Origin: Conoideocrella luteorostrata
Taxonomy: Eukaryota; Ascomycota; Sordariomycetes; Hypocreales; Clavicipitaceae
Length of the DNA: 58,992 nucleotides
Reading direction: 5' to 3'
NCBI GenBank assembly: GCA_032433595.1
Contig: JASWJB010000282.1
Location: 1-58,992, forward strand
Shown: positions 1 through 10,399 of the stretch, piece after piece
How the letters are laid out: every line of letters begins with the position of its first letter
How positions within the stretch are numbered: position 1 is the first letter of the stretch
Translations under genes and position numbers: made by a program
The notes under the pieces: model-generated
Database searches by the model: none
Told to the model about the DNA's origin: nothing
Seen by the model: only the letters and a program-made list of their open reading frames with translations

Positions 1-567
1 CGCGGATTTTATACCTTCAGTTGGATCACGCAAGGTTTGGTGGCATGGGGCTGGTTGGTGGTTAGTTATAGTTTGGGATACAACAAACCTAGTATATCGA
101 ATCGACGCGTGGGATAACATGCGGAGCCGTCTTGATAAGTTCCGATGCAAAGTTCGGGGTCGCGTTGGCGTTCCGTAAAGTAGGCACATGATAACATCGT
201 CATTATCATCAGCATCGTTATGCATCACATTGTGTTGCATCGTGTGTGTAGGCTCGTGGGGTGCAGGGTGTGGGTTACGTGCCCCCTCCTTGACCTGAAT
301 AATACAGACTCGCAAACCTAAATACTAAACACTCGTGGTAACCCCTAAATGATGTATCCTCTGCTGCTGCAGACTCGTAAACCCCATGATACATGCTACA
401 CCCGTACACCAGATACATCCTCCAGGACTACAATTACAACACATCCTCCGCAGTCGTACACCAAAACACCCACCCCCAACTGCATCTCCCCAGCATCCTG
501 AGGCATCTCCCTCCAGTATCCTCAAAGAGCCCCCCCGTTCCATATATGCTAGCAGCGTCAAGCCCTT
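1..567. other. Left-edge sequence, no supported gene
   Basis: I see no convincing gene here. Open frames between 325 and 561 are short and compositionally biased. The stretch lies downstream of the possible zinc-ribbon gene on the minus strand, so it may hold that gene's 3' end or a second exon, but I could not find a clear acceptor and continuing frame. Confidence 0.4.
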
Positions 568-777
568 TCACCTTGGGCCGAATACGTGCTGCACGGTCCC
601 GCACCTGGGGCACTTGAAGGCGGAACTAGAGAGGCGCTCGGAGCAGTCACTCCTCTTGCACTTGACCTGGCCGGGAGGAATCGGCATCGGCCTTCCCATG
701 AAGCCACCGGGTTTGGACGGGTCGCTACGAATCTGGATGGGCTTTTCCTCTCCATTCTCCGTCTTGATGCAAGGCAT
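568..777 (-). CDS. Possible small zinc-ribbon protein (69 aa, perhaps only a first exon)
   Basis: The frame encodes 69 residues with a zinc-ribbon pattern in its second half: KCKRSDC (CX4C), then FKCPRCGTVQH (CX2C) 12 residues later, plus an extra Cys at residue 3. The middle is Gly/Pro-rich. The minus-strand sequence before the ATG at 777 is CA/CAA-rich, as fungal 5' leaders often are, which favours this start. The frame ends shortly after the second Cys pair. A possible donor (CCAAG/GTGAAA) overlaps the stop, so the protein could continue in another exon. It is transcribed divergently from SLA2. Function is unknown; a nucleic-acid or protein-binding ribbon is only an inference from the Cys spacing. 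Confidence 0.35.
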   Translation of the reverse strand: MPCIKTENGEEKPIQIRSDPSKPGGFMGRPMPIPPGQVKCKRSDCSERLSSSAFKCPRCGTVQHVFGPR

Positions 778-1096
778 ACTGTGTAGGGGCGCGAGGTGGT
801 GGCTTGCTTGTTCTTGGGTTGTGCTTGTTTGGTTGGTGGAACTGTATGGTTGCCAGACGGGTGCTTGTTGTGATGTTTGGTTGCTGGAACGGTGCTTGTT
901 AGTGAAGTGCTGTCAGAACTTGAGTATTAGTTGCAGAACTTACGTGCTTCTTGTTAACGCGATGTGTTGCCAGAACAGAGTATCCTACCAGACCTCGAAC
1001 GTGCTTCTTACTGTTATGTCTGCCAGAACTCAGAGTTTGCTACAGAACAGAGCCTCCAGCTGCAGAACTCGGAGATTCCATCCTAAATACCAACCA
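778..1096. other. Cys-ribbon gene upstream region with degenerate CAGAAC-type repeats
   Basis: Between about 900 and 1080 the words CAGAACT, CCAGAAC and GTGCTT recur irregularly. No gene is supported on either strand; the long plus-strand frame across it is low-complexity. It probably contains the promoter of the minus-strand zinc-ribbon frame. Confidence 0.4.
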
Positions 1097-1175
1097 GTAA
1101 TGTCATGCCTGTTCAGACGAGTGATGTCATGCCTGTTCAAACGAGTGATGCCATGCCTGTTCAGACGAGTAATGT
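1097..1175. repeat. 24-bp tandem repeat, about 3.3 copies
   Basis: A 24-bp unit beginning GTRATGYCATGCCTGTTC occurs three times head to tail at 1097, 1121 and 1145, plus a partial fourth. Copies differ by one to three bases. Fragments of the same unit (CCTGTTCAGACG, GATGCCATTGTTCAG) reappear between 1297 and 1390, so the original array was probably longer. Confidence 0.85.
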
Positions 1176-1889
1176 CGTTTCCCGTCCTGAGAACCATGCT
1201 GCCCACAACAGTATACACCGTCTGTAACGCTTCCCTCCGGGGGCCCTGCTGAGGGCCGCCTGCTACGAGCTACGCCTGCAGCGGGCGCAGGCTGTTCAGA
1301 TGCGTGATGCCATTGTTCAGAGTGCAAGATGCCGTTGTTCGAGTGCAGATGCCATGTTCAAAGTGCAATGCCGTACCTGTTCAGACGCACACTACAAAGG
1401 CAGGACCACAGCAGCAGTCACTCCGTATTCCTTAGTCGTTGCTATTCACTTGACTGTTTATCTCGCAGTGCCTTCACACTGTCCATCTCAGGCTGCCCAT
1501 CCTCGCAATCCCAAACACCGCCGCCGCCCATCCACGCCAACCGTCGCACCACCGCGTGCCCGCCCATCTCGAACGCTCGGGTTGTAGCCGGGAAAGGGAG
1601 ACTCGTGCAATAAAGAGTGACAGGCGGAGAATACATCTTAAATTGTAAGTCGTGCACCTGCGGAAAATACAGGGTCTCCTGCGCGCAGCGTAGAGAAGGG
1701 AAACTGATGCTTCCATCGCGCAAGGGGGCAACACCTTTTTTCTGCCATTCATATTACATCGCTGTATTGGTTAACTCTTGCTAGTCCATGTATGAACTTG
1801 GGATGATGCTGAATTATACGTAGCAGAAGAGTTGGTGTACGCAGACTCGTTCTCTAATCAAACCTTGCTACTGCAAGTCAAATGCCTGG
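1176..1889. other. Gene-free stretch with decayed repeat fragments
   Basis: It holds the scattered fragments of the 24-bp repeat up to about 1390 and a C-rich stretch around 1500-1570. The small overlapping frames on both strands have no recognisable domain, and I do not support any as a gene. Confidence 0.4.
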
Positions 1890-1982
1890 GTCCCATTTCA
1901 ACGAATTCAAACTGGCGTAAACCAGTAGTGCCGGAAACGGGCCAGAGTCCCAGGTTCGAATCCTGGGGTTGGGAATTTTTTT
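1890..1982 (+). other. Degenerate tRNA-like sequence (box B and T-arm, Pol III-like T-run)
   Basis: GGTTCGAATCC at 1953-1963 is a perfect B-box. It sits in a 5-bp CCAGG/CCTGG stem with a 7-nt TTCGAAT loop, as in a tRNA T-arm. It is followed by a 7-nt acceptor-like strand, an A, and a run of T from about 1976. A 5' acceptor strand near 1890 pairs imperfectly, and I could not build a good D-arm or A-box. A decayed tRNA or a tRNA-derived element fits better than a functional tRNA gene. Confidence 0.25.
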
Positions 1983-2324
1983 CCGAGGATACTTTGCTAG
2001 TATACCTATTATTTGCCCGTTTAGTTTTACTTTTTTTTTAAAAAACCTATAATCTGAATGCTGGTTGTTGGATCCTGCATCATGGTATGGTTGCGCGACC
2101 TTTCCAGGCCGCTCACCATGCCCTTCACTGGGGTGGATGCCATCCCCAGCACTTCCATCATACGCGCATCACAGTGAACGAATTACTTTGCATCATCCAA
2201 GCACGTATACTAACCAGCACTGCATTTCAACAAGGCCAAAGAAACATGTACATATTCAATTGAATTCGAAGATAATTTCCGCAGTTTATCGTGAACACGG
2301 TACTCCGTATTGTACTTGACTGTA

Positions 2325-2490
2325 CGTGATGTGGCCAAGATGGGTGCGGCAGGTCATCAATTGAGGAGCACACTGGAATCCAGAGCCACAATCGAGGAGC
2401 CACAGTCGAGGAGCCACAGAGCCACAATCAATAGCGACAATCAACCAGCCACCTCAACCAGCCACGAGCCACGAGCCACAGCGAACCACC
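2325..2490. repeat. GAGCCACA-type degenerate short repeats
   Basis: The words GAGCCACA, CGAGGAGCCACA and CAACCAGCCAC recur many times in about 150 bp. It is compositionally simple and lies about 400 bp upstream of the SLA2 start. It could belong to the SLA2 5' leader or promoter. No gene is supported. Confidence 0.6.
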
Positions 2491-2659
2491 AATCGACAAG
2501 CCACCGACGGGCGCGTCATCGTGCCCACTGCCCCACACTAGCCCACCAATCGACGATCGCCATCGAGGCCCCTCCCAACTCCGGTCATGCAAAATCCAGG
2601 AGCTCCGTGCCGCACGCGCCAGCCCGAGACAGCTTCAAGCTTTGAGCTGACGACTTCAC

Positions 2660-2840
2660 TTCATCGCCGAGTGTCGCATTCACGCTGTCCAGTGCAGCTC
2701 CATTCGAGCATCGCATTCACGCTGTGCAGTGCAGTGCAGCTCCATCTACGTATCTACCCGAGCGTCGTATTCACTGTGTCCAACTTCACGCATTCTCGAG
2801 CATCGTATTCACGCCCAATTTCACGCTCCCCGAGCGCCGC
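2660..2840 (+). repeat. Degenerate repeat in the SLA2 leader (GAGCRTCGYATTCACGC)
   Basis: A unit resembling CGAGCATCGTATTCACGCTG, often followed by TCCAGTGCAGCTC, occurs about five times and stops only a few bases before the SLA2 ATG at 2845. If transcription starts upstream, this would be in the 5' UTR. I see no start codon in the repeats that clearly competes with 2845. Confidence 0.6.
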
Positions 2841-2844
2841 AATC

Positions 2845-5800
2845 ATGTCCGCCTTGCGCACGACGGAGCACACCAAGTGAGTACCTGTTGCCGTGGGAAG
2901 CGCCCATTGCGTGATGCGTCATGTTGCTTCCTGCCTCGCCTGACGACTTGCCTTCATGTCACGCCACGAGCTGTCACACCACGAGCTGCCGACCTCGTCA
3001 TACGTTCAACGCTCCTTCCTTCCTGCCACGAACGAGCCCCGACTTGCAAACGAGCCCTGACGTTCTGCCCTCCTGCCACATACATGCCCGCCGACTTCAC
3101 ACGAGCTCTAGCCCTGACAGCCGCAGATGCACTCTCGCCGTTTTCTTCAAGCACAACTGACTCATGGCGTTCAACAGATCCGACCAGGAGCTGGCCATCA
3201 GCATCAAAAAAGCGACCAATAGCGAGGAAATCTCCCCGAAGCGCAAGCATGTGCGGGCGTGCATTGTGTATACCTGGGACCATCGGTCGGCGCAGGCCTT
3301 TTGGTCGGGCATGAAAGTGTACGTAAAACACCAAAAAAAACCTGTCAAGAACATGTCAAAAACCTCTGTCAAGAACATCACCTGTCCAAAACACCTGTCC
3401 AAAGCATGTCAAAAACAATGTCAAAAACATACCCACTGACATTTACAGCCAACCCCTCCTCGCCGACGAGGTTCAGACCTTCAAAGCCCTCATCACCGTC
3501 CACAAGGTCCTCCAGGAGGGCCACCCCTCCGCCCTCAAGGAGGCCCTCGCCCACCGCTCTTGGATCGACGGCCTCAACCGCGGCATGGCCGGCGAGGGCG
3601 TCCGCGGCTACGGCCCCCTCATCAGCGAGTACGTCTACTACCTGCTTGCCAAGCTGTCCTTCCACCAGCAGCACCCCGAGTTCAACGGCACCTTCGAGTA
3701 CGAGGAGTACCTCAGCCTCAAGGCTATCAACGACCCCAACGAGGGCTACGAAACTATCACCGACCTCATGGTGCTGCAGGACAAGATTGAGCACTTCCAG
3801 AAGCTCGTCTTTGCGCACTTTCGAAACGTCGGCACCAACGAGTGCCGCATCTCGGCGCTGGTGCCGCTGGTGCAGGAGAGCTACGGGATTTACAAGTTTA
3901 TTACGAGCATGTTGCGGGCGATGCACACGAGTAAGTTTGACAAGCGTTTCACATTATTTCAATCACATCCCCCGCCGTAGGCGGCCCCCGGTAGGGCCGG
4001 TAGGGTCCCCGGAGGAAAGTCACTTACGACAAAGCACAATTACAATCACATCCCCAACCATAGTCCCAAGCACCACCGGCTAACATTACCCAGTCACCGG
4101 AGACGACGAGGCCCTCCACCCCCTGCGACAGCGATACGATGCCCAGCACCACCGTCTCGTCAAGTTCTACTACGAGTGCTCTAACCTCCGCTACCTCACC
4201 AGCCTCATCACCGTCCCCAAGCTGCCCCAGGACCCCCCCAACCTGCTAGCCGACGACGAGGAGGCCCCCGCGCTGCCCGCCCGGCCCAAGCAGGAGATTG
4301 AGCGCCAGCCCACCCCGCCCGTCGAGCCACGGTCTAATGAGCCCGACGAGATTTCCGAGTTCTGGAAGAGCGAGCTCGACCGCCAGAACCGTGAGTACGA
4401 GGAACAGCAGCGCGTGCTCGAGGAGCGGCAGCAGGCGTCGCTCCACGCCCAGCAGCAGGCCCAGCAGCAGGCCCAGCGCGACTTTGAGGAGCAGCAGCGC
4501 CGTCTGGCCGAGCAGCAGCAGCGCGAGCAGGAGGCGCTCTTGGCGCAGCAGGCGCAGTGGCAGACGCAGGGCCGTCTCGCCGAGCTGGAGCGTGAGAACC
4601 TCAATGCCCGTGCCCAGTACGAGCGCGACCAGCTCATGCTCCAGCAGTATGACCAGCGCGTCAAGGCCCTCGAGGGCGAGCTGTCGCACATCCAGAACAG
4701 CCTCGGCCAGCAAATTAGCAGCAAGGACGACCAGATTCGCGCGCTGCAGGAACAGGTGAGCACCTGGCGAAGCAAGTACGAGTCGCTGGCCAAGCTCTAC
4801 TCCCAGCTGCGCCACGAACATCTGGATCTCCTGCAAAAGTTCAAGGCCGTACAGCTCAAGGCCGCCAGCGCCCAGGAGGCCATCGACAAGCGAGAGAAGC
4901 TGGAGCGCGAGATTAAGACCAAGAACCTCGAGCTCGCCGACATGATCCGCGAGCGGGACCGCGCGCTCCACGACAAGGACCGCGTCAGCGGCAGCAACAG
5001 AGACGAGGTTGACAAGCTCAGGAGGGAGCTTCGCATGGCCCAGGATCGCGCCGATACCCTTGAGCGCAGCAAGGGCAACGAGCTGTCCACAATGCTAGCC
5101 AAGTACAACCGCGAGATGAGCGACCTCGAGGAAGCCCTCCGCAACAAGACCAAGGACCTGGACGAACATCGTTCGCGCGTGAGGGACGGGAACAGCGACG
5201 TCCAGCAGCTGCTCCGCGACAAGGAGATCGAACTCGAGGTGTACCGCGTCGGCATGGACGAGGCCCTGGTCAAGCTCAACGATCTGGAAAAGAATCGGGG
5301 CGACACGGACAGCGCGCTGGACGGGCAGATCGACGCCTTGATTCTGTCGAACCTGGACAAGATCAACGCCATCATCGATTCCGTCCTCGAAGCTGGCGTT
5401 GCGCGTGTCGACGACGCCCTGTACGAGCTCGACTCGTCCATGCAGGCCGGCAACCAGAACGCGTCGCCGTCGTTTGTGCTGTCGCAGATCGAGAAGGCGT
5501 CGGACAGCGCCACCGAGTTTGCCACGGCCTTCAACAGCTTCATCGCCGACGGGCCCAACAGCACGCACAAGGAGCTCATCAAGGCCATCAGCGTCTTCGC
5601 CGGCGCCATAGCCGACGTCTGTGGCAACACCAAGGGGCTGAGCAGGCTGGCGACCGACGACAAGAAGACCGACGCCTTGATGAACGGCGCCCGGCAGTCC
5701 GCAGAGTCGAGCATCAAGTTCTTCCGCAACCTGCTGAGCGTGCGCCTGGACGACCTGGACACGGATCGCAAGATCGATGTCGTCATCAACAGGAACCACG

Positions 5801-7360
5801 ACACGCAGATGAACCTGCAGAAACTCAACAAGCTGGTCGAAACGTTTGCGCCCGGCTTTGGCCGCATCGCCAACAACAAGGGCGACATTGGCGACCTGGT
5901 CGACGCGGAGCTCAGCAAGGCGGCCGATGCCATTGCGGCTGCGGCCGCGCGTCTGGCCAAGCTCAAGAACAAGCCGCGGCGCGATGGGTTCTCGACGTAT
6001 GAGCTCAAGGTGCACGATTCCATCCTGGACGCCGCCATGGCCATCACCGACGCTATAACGCGCCTGATCAAGGCGGCGACGGCCACGCAGTGGGAGATTG
6101 TCCAGAACGGCCGCGGCTCGTCGACGCGGACGGCCTTTTATAAAAAGAACAATCGCTGGACAGAGGGGCTGATTTCGGCAGCCAAAGCCGTGGCCTCGTC
6201 GACAAACATGCTCATCGAGACCGCTGACGGGGTGCTCGAGGACCGCAACAGACCGGAGCAGCTGATTGTCGCCTCCAACGACGTGGCCGCGTCGACGGCG
6301 CAGCTGGTGGCCGCGAGCAGGGTCAAGGCCGCCGGCTCGCGGTCGCAGAGCCAGGAGAATCTGGAGCAGGCGAGCAAGGCCGTGGGCGCCGCCTGCCGGT
6401 CGCTGGTGCGCCAGGTACAGAGCATGATCCGCGAGCGTCAGAAGGAGGACGAGCAGGAGGATTATACACAGCTGGGGACCCACGAGTTCAAGGTTCGCGA
6501 GATGGAGCAGCAGGTCAGTATTCAGTGTGTTTTTTTACTCCCGTGCAAATGACCCTTCCGTGCAAACGAAACCATTGTGACCAGAATGGCTAGTGTTGTG
6601 GCAAATGTTGTGGACAAGTGTCGTGAACTTGGACCGTCGCCTCACCACCATTTGCGACGCGTACATGCAGACATTTCCATATACGCTGTCACTCTGGTAT
6701 CACAATCCAATGCAAGTTTTGAGTCTCCTCTTTTGGACCTTTCCTTGGACGACCTACCCTGTACTGCACAGACATCTACATCTACACCGTTGTTCACTCT
6801 GGTATCACGATCCAATGCAAGTTTCAGTCTCCTTTTTTGAACCTCTGGACGACCGCCCGTGTACATGCACAGATATCTACATCTACACTGTTCACTCTGC
6901 ATCACATCCCATGCAAGTTTCTCCCTCAAATTGCCTTTTTCGTCTCGCGTCAGCCTTATGGGGCTCGGCACTCCCCGGCGGTTTTGCGAAACATCAGCCG
7001 CGATACCACCCAATACTACCCATCCCCGCGACAACCGTCCATTCCTTCCCCATTCATTTACACATTCATTCACCTTCTCGTTCGTTCATTCATTGACCTT
7101 CCCATTCATTTATTCATTCATCATCCCTTCCTTGTTCCCCCGCACTTGCAAGAAAATTGGAGACCAACTGGCAAGGATCTCAAGTCAAGCCGGAACCCAA
7201 GCTCGGAAGGATCTGAAAGGAACCGGAGAATACTAGCTGACGTATTGCCCATCCATATGGGTGAGGCTTTTAGGTCGAGATTCTCAAACTCGAAAACTCG
7301 TTGGCGTCGGCCCGACACAGGTTGGGCGAGATGCGCAAGATATCCTATCAGGAAGACTAG
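2845..7360 (+). CDS. sla2: SLA2/END4 endocytic adaptor (ANTH - coiled coil - I/LWEQ), five exons, 1053 aa
   Basis: The spliced frame is full length: exons 2845-2876, 3178-3318, 3449-3930, 4094-6513 and 7274-7360. Donors are GTGAGT, GTACGT, GTAAGT and GTCAGT, and every join keeps frame. The N-terminus (MSALRTTEHTK then SDQELAISIKKATN) leads into an ANTH domain (about 12-270) with KRKHVRACIVYTWDH. A long Gln/Glu-rich coiled coil spans about 325-650. The C-terminal talin-like I/LWEQ actin-binding module lies about 770-1030 (TRLIKAATATQWEIVQNGRG). The last exon supplies the ending LGEMRKISYQED. The family links PI(4,5)P2 membranes and clathrin coats to actin in endocytosis. The tiny first exon was chosen over the ATG at 3164 because the GTGAGT/CAG join gives the usual N-terminus. 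The introns are long (301, 130, 163 and 760 nt). Confidence 0.95.
6690..6925 (+). repeat. About 100-bp tandem repeat inside the last SLA2 intron
   Basis: Units begin CACTCTGG/CTATCAC at 6690, 6795 and 6893 and share ATCCAATGCAAGTTT, a TTGGACGAC block and a CACAGAYATCTACATCTACAC tail. About 2.3 copies remain and have diverged by substitutions and small gaps. They enlarge the last intron to 760 nt, although the exons on both sides are intact. Confidence 0.75.
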
Positions 7361-7575
7361 TGGTTGTGATGGAGAGTGCAGGGTTCCCAATCTTTGAGTG
7401 TTGCTGCTGTTGTGTATGCAGGAAGTTGGATCGTCAAATTGCAGCTTTGGCAAGCCGACAAGGCGCGCCACGTTATGTCCACGCGCTCTGAGCTTTTGAA
7501 TACCTGCACATGCCCGATGTTGTCTTTTTTCTACATGCAAGCTTGTCGGGCAACCACCTTAAGCTTTTTTTTTTC
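7361..7575. other. SLA2 3' flank
   Basis: This is the probable SLA2 3' UTR and downstream sequence. No gene or repeat is clear here apart from a short T-run near 7566. Confidence 0.4.
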
Positions 7576-7579
7576 GTAT

Positions 7580-8010
7580 TGCATCAAGTACGGAGTACCG
7601 CAAGCCTCGTTGTTTCTTTGTCCGGTCGCTCATCAAGCAAGTACTCGTGCTGACGCGTCATCATCCTTTTCCCTCTATCCAGTATGCAAGCCTCGTTTAT
7701 TTCCTCTCCTCAAGTACAGCAAGACTCGTAGTTCCGGTTCCTTCCACCAAATACTCAAGACTGAAACATTATCGTTTGACTTTCATCCCTGTGCAAGCCT
7801 CGTTTGCTTCCCCTCCTAAAGTACCGCAAGCCCCGTTATTTCGTTATCCAAGTCACTCATCTGGCAAGTCGGTAATGAAGCCTTTTGCCTCCAAAGTATG
7901 CAAGCCTCGTTGTCTGTTTGGCATCCACTACGTATGCAAGTCTCAATCTTTTCCCTCGTCAAGTACTGCAAGCCTCGTTCTACTTCTCCAGTACGCACTC
8001 TAAGCCTCAT
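7580..8010 (+). repeat. Degenerate array of CAAGTAC/GTATGCAAGCCTCGTT units
   Basis: About nine copies of GTAYGCAAGCCTCGTT or CAAGTACNGCAAGCCTCG occur at irregular 40-90 bp spacing, near 7589, 7684, 7712, 7791, 7818, 7899, 7933, 7958 and 7990. Each is followed by a T/C-rich stretch. The copy at 7589 carries an extra 7 bp (GGAGTAC) missing from its siblings. No gene is supported in the array. Confidence 0.7.
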
Positions 8011-8987
8011 TCTGTTTCCTCCACCCCACCAGCACCCCCTCCTTTCAACACTTAATAGACTCCAAGACATCGACACCCCACATCCACCACGGCACGCACG
8101 GATGCCGCCGTCGCTTCAGGGTAGCTCATCGCATCGTTCGTCGTATTCCGGATGGCATGTACCGCATACTTCTTGCTAGCTCGTTCACTTTAGGACATGG
8201 CCGGCATCCCAACATGAGACATCGGGCAGACATGGGGCTTGACACGGACTTGTCATACTTGGACTGCCGACAGCTGACAGCCCCAGCTAATATCCGACAT
8301 GCTAATATCCCTCACTCAGTACTCCGTATGCACAGCCGAGATGCACATCCACGTCCAATCCACATCCACATCCAGCACACATCCATCAAGCATCCATCAA
8401 GCATCCATCACATCACATCCACATCACATAACATCCAGCACGCATCCAACACATCTATGCCTGCCCGTGCGACATGCCTGCCCGTGCGGCAACAGCAGTA
8501 ATTCGGCCCATCTATCAGCGATATGACTTGCTGCTGAGAGAACAACACGCCACCTGCGCGTAAGCGTAAGCGTAGACAGTGCATCCGCACACCCACGTCT
8601 AGCGAAAAAACATGCATGCATGACGTATGGGCCGCCTTGACGTGAAGAGACTTGACTTGAGTGCCGTGCCGAGAGAGCCTATCTATCTGCTATTCTATCT
8701 ATCCTGCTGTACCCGATCCGATCCGATCCGATCCAATCTGTCTTGCATCTCCGGGGCTGTCCGATCGTCTGAGATAGGGAGTTTATTAGTGACTTGCTAA
8801 CGTACTCACGTAATCGCCCTTCCTTACGCTACTACGGAGTCCGTCTGCTCACTGGCAGGATCCGCACTGACTTAGAGGGTGTCTGCAGCTGCCTGTCGGA
8901 TAGCGTGATGGCCAGAAACAATAGCAAGCCCCTTGCCCCTAGTGCATTCGTTAGTTCTACAGAACGGGAGACAATAGCACTCGGACG
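8011..8987. other. Gene-free spacer with simple-sequence tracts
   Basis: Between 8336 and 8460 the sequence is a degenerate CATCCA/CACATC tract. At about 8712-8735 there is a short GATCC tandem. Small open frames here have no recognisable domain. It ends at the left target-site copy of the MULE element. Confidence 0.5.
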
Positions 8988-9105
8988 GGGGCAAGCAAAC
9001 ATACTAGTACCGTAGGAGAAAACAAACATGCAGTAGTTAGAACCTAACCAAAAGTATCTTGGGTACCCCACCGGCCACATCAGGGGGGAAGATACCTTTT
9101 AAGTT
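8988..9105 (+). repeat. Left TIR of the MULE element
   Basis: It pairs with 9990-10096 in inverted orientation with several small indels. The outer 17 bp and the inner block containing GGTACCCCACC are the best conserved parts. Confidence 0.85.
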
Positions 9106-9135
9106 TTTTTCCTCGTCGCTAGCCTGCTGCTCGGT

Positions 9136-9192
9136 CGCAACGGCGCACTCGCAACGGCGCACTCGCAACGGCACACTCGCAACGGCACACAC
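9136..9192 (+). repeat. 14-bp tandem repeat, four copies
   Basis: The unit CGCAACGGCGCACT, with a G/A variant, repeats four times just inside the left TIR and immediately before the FAR1-like frame. It is probably part of the element's leader or a protein-binding array. Confidence 0.8.
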
Positions 9193-9222
9193 CACATCGC
9201 AAGAAGCCTCAACTTGATCACT

Positions 9223-9771
9223 ATGGATGATACTATTGATGAGCTTGAGTTCCTTTCAATTGATGAGGCATACGATGCCCTCAAGGATCGTCAGGGCGCA
9301 GAGGGATTTGCTATCGCGAAGGGCAGCATTCAACGAAGCCGGCGATCGAGCACACCAACCTACATCGTGATACAATGTCAACGAAGCGGAAGATATCGAT
9401 CGTGGGCTTCAAATGCAGACAAATACAAGAGTTCCACGAAGAAAACAAATTGCCCCTTCCGAGCCACTATCCGATTTATCGAAGACCGTCAAATCTATCG
9501 AATTTATATACAAAACCCGGCACACAATCACGAAGAAATAAAAGACCCTATGGGGTCAAGCCGACTACGGCGTCAAAGCCAGCAGAAATTTGGCCTTGAG
9601 AAGATCAAGACAATAATTACAATTAAAAGCCAATGCAAGCGATTAACTTCAAAGGAAGTTGCCCGCCAAATTAGGTGTGAGCACCCTAAAGTCTTAATAT
9701 CAGAGATGGATGTGTTTTTCTTCCGGCGCCAACTTCGCCTTGCTGAAGCGGTAGTCGGCGGAACACAATAG
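9223..9771 (+). pseudogene. Truncated FAR1-type MULE transposase (DNA-binding part only)
   Basis: From the ATG at 9223 the frame gives 182 residues; an in-frame ATG at 9214 adds three. It resembles the N-terminal FAR1/WRKY-GCM1-like zinc region of fungal MULE transposases: a FLSIDEAYDALKDRQ start, then CPFRATIRF and a final NPAHNHE. A helix-rich tail follows and ends in a TAG at 9769. The MULE catalytic (DDE) domain, SWIM zinc finger and C-terminus are absent. The following 220 bp to the right TIR hold no frame, consistent with an internal deletion. It might still encode a DNA-binding protein, but I treat it as a deletion derivative. Confidence 0.75.
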
Positions 9772-9989
9772 CGAACATCAACACTAGAATTGACCAGCTG
9801 GTTGAGATATTTGAAGCCTCACTATCGTCAACTTCAATAGCTTCAATAATACTGTTATTTCTGATAGATTGCTGTAATCCATGATGACCCGCACAATGAC
9901 GCGCACAATGACTTGCCTGCCGCCAGTCAAATGCAACGACTGCAGCGCGGCAGCTAGAGACGTGTCTGACGAATCTGACGTGGGGAAAA

Positions 9990-10096
9990 ACCTACAAGGT
10001 ACTTTCCCCCCTGGTGATAGCTGGTGGGGTACCTAATACGTTTCGGACTAGGTCTACTGCATGTTTGTTTTCTCCTACTGTATGTTTGCTTGCCCC
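9990..10096 (-). repeat. Right TIR of the MULE element
   Basis: This is the inverted counterpart of 8988-9105. Its outer end GCTTGCCCC abuts the right target-site copy TCGGACG at 10097-10103. Confidence 0.85.
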
Positions 10097-10399
10097 TCGG
10101 ACGCATTGCGGTGAATTGGAATGGACTGCATTAGATTGGGATGGGATCGGCCGAGTTGGGCTTTGTCATTGCTGTGCAATGCTGTAGTAGGTGCAGAGCC
10201 TTGTCATCTCGAAAGCGGAACGCCTCTGATGTGATATTGAGACGACCGACATGACATGACATCTGGATATTGGAATTGCCAAACGATGGTGGTGGTGGGT
10301 GTGTTGTTGGGATAAGGCAGAATCGTGTGGAGGAAACCGGACTACCATGGGATGAAATTGAGAGAAATATCACATCTCCGCAGACTACAGCACGGTGCG

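Larger units (their letters stand above)
8988..10096 (+). mobile_element. Non-autonomous Mutator-like element (MULE), 1109 bp, long TIRs
   Basis: The ends are inverted repeats of roughly 105-115 bp, starting GGGGCAAGCAAACATAC at 8988 and ending with its complement at 10096. Shared inner blocks include GGAGAAAACAAACATGCAGTAG, GGTACCCCACC and CAGGGGGGAA. The element is flanked by the direct repeat TCGGACG (8981-8987 and 10097-10103). This may be 8 bp, CTCGGACG, if one G at the left tip is a slip. Long TIRs, a target duplication of about this size and an internal FAR1-type frame are MULE hallmarks. It lacks a transposase catalytic core, so it would need a partner for mobility. Confidence 0.88.

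Noticed and set aside
386..1252. 288-aa plus-strand frame at the left edge
   Set aside because: Low-complexity, spans a 24-bp noncoding tandem repeat and the antisense of the zinc-ribbon frame; no domain.
4191..6483. Long minus-strand frames antisense to SLA2 (up to 462 aa)
   Set aside because: They arise from the GC-biased third positions of the SLA2 exon; no domain or splice structure supports them.
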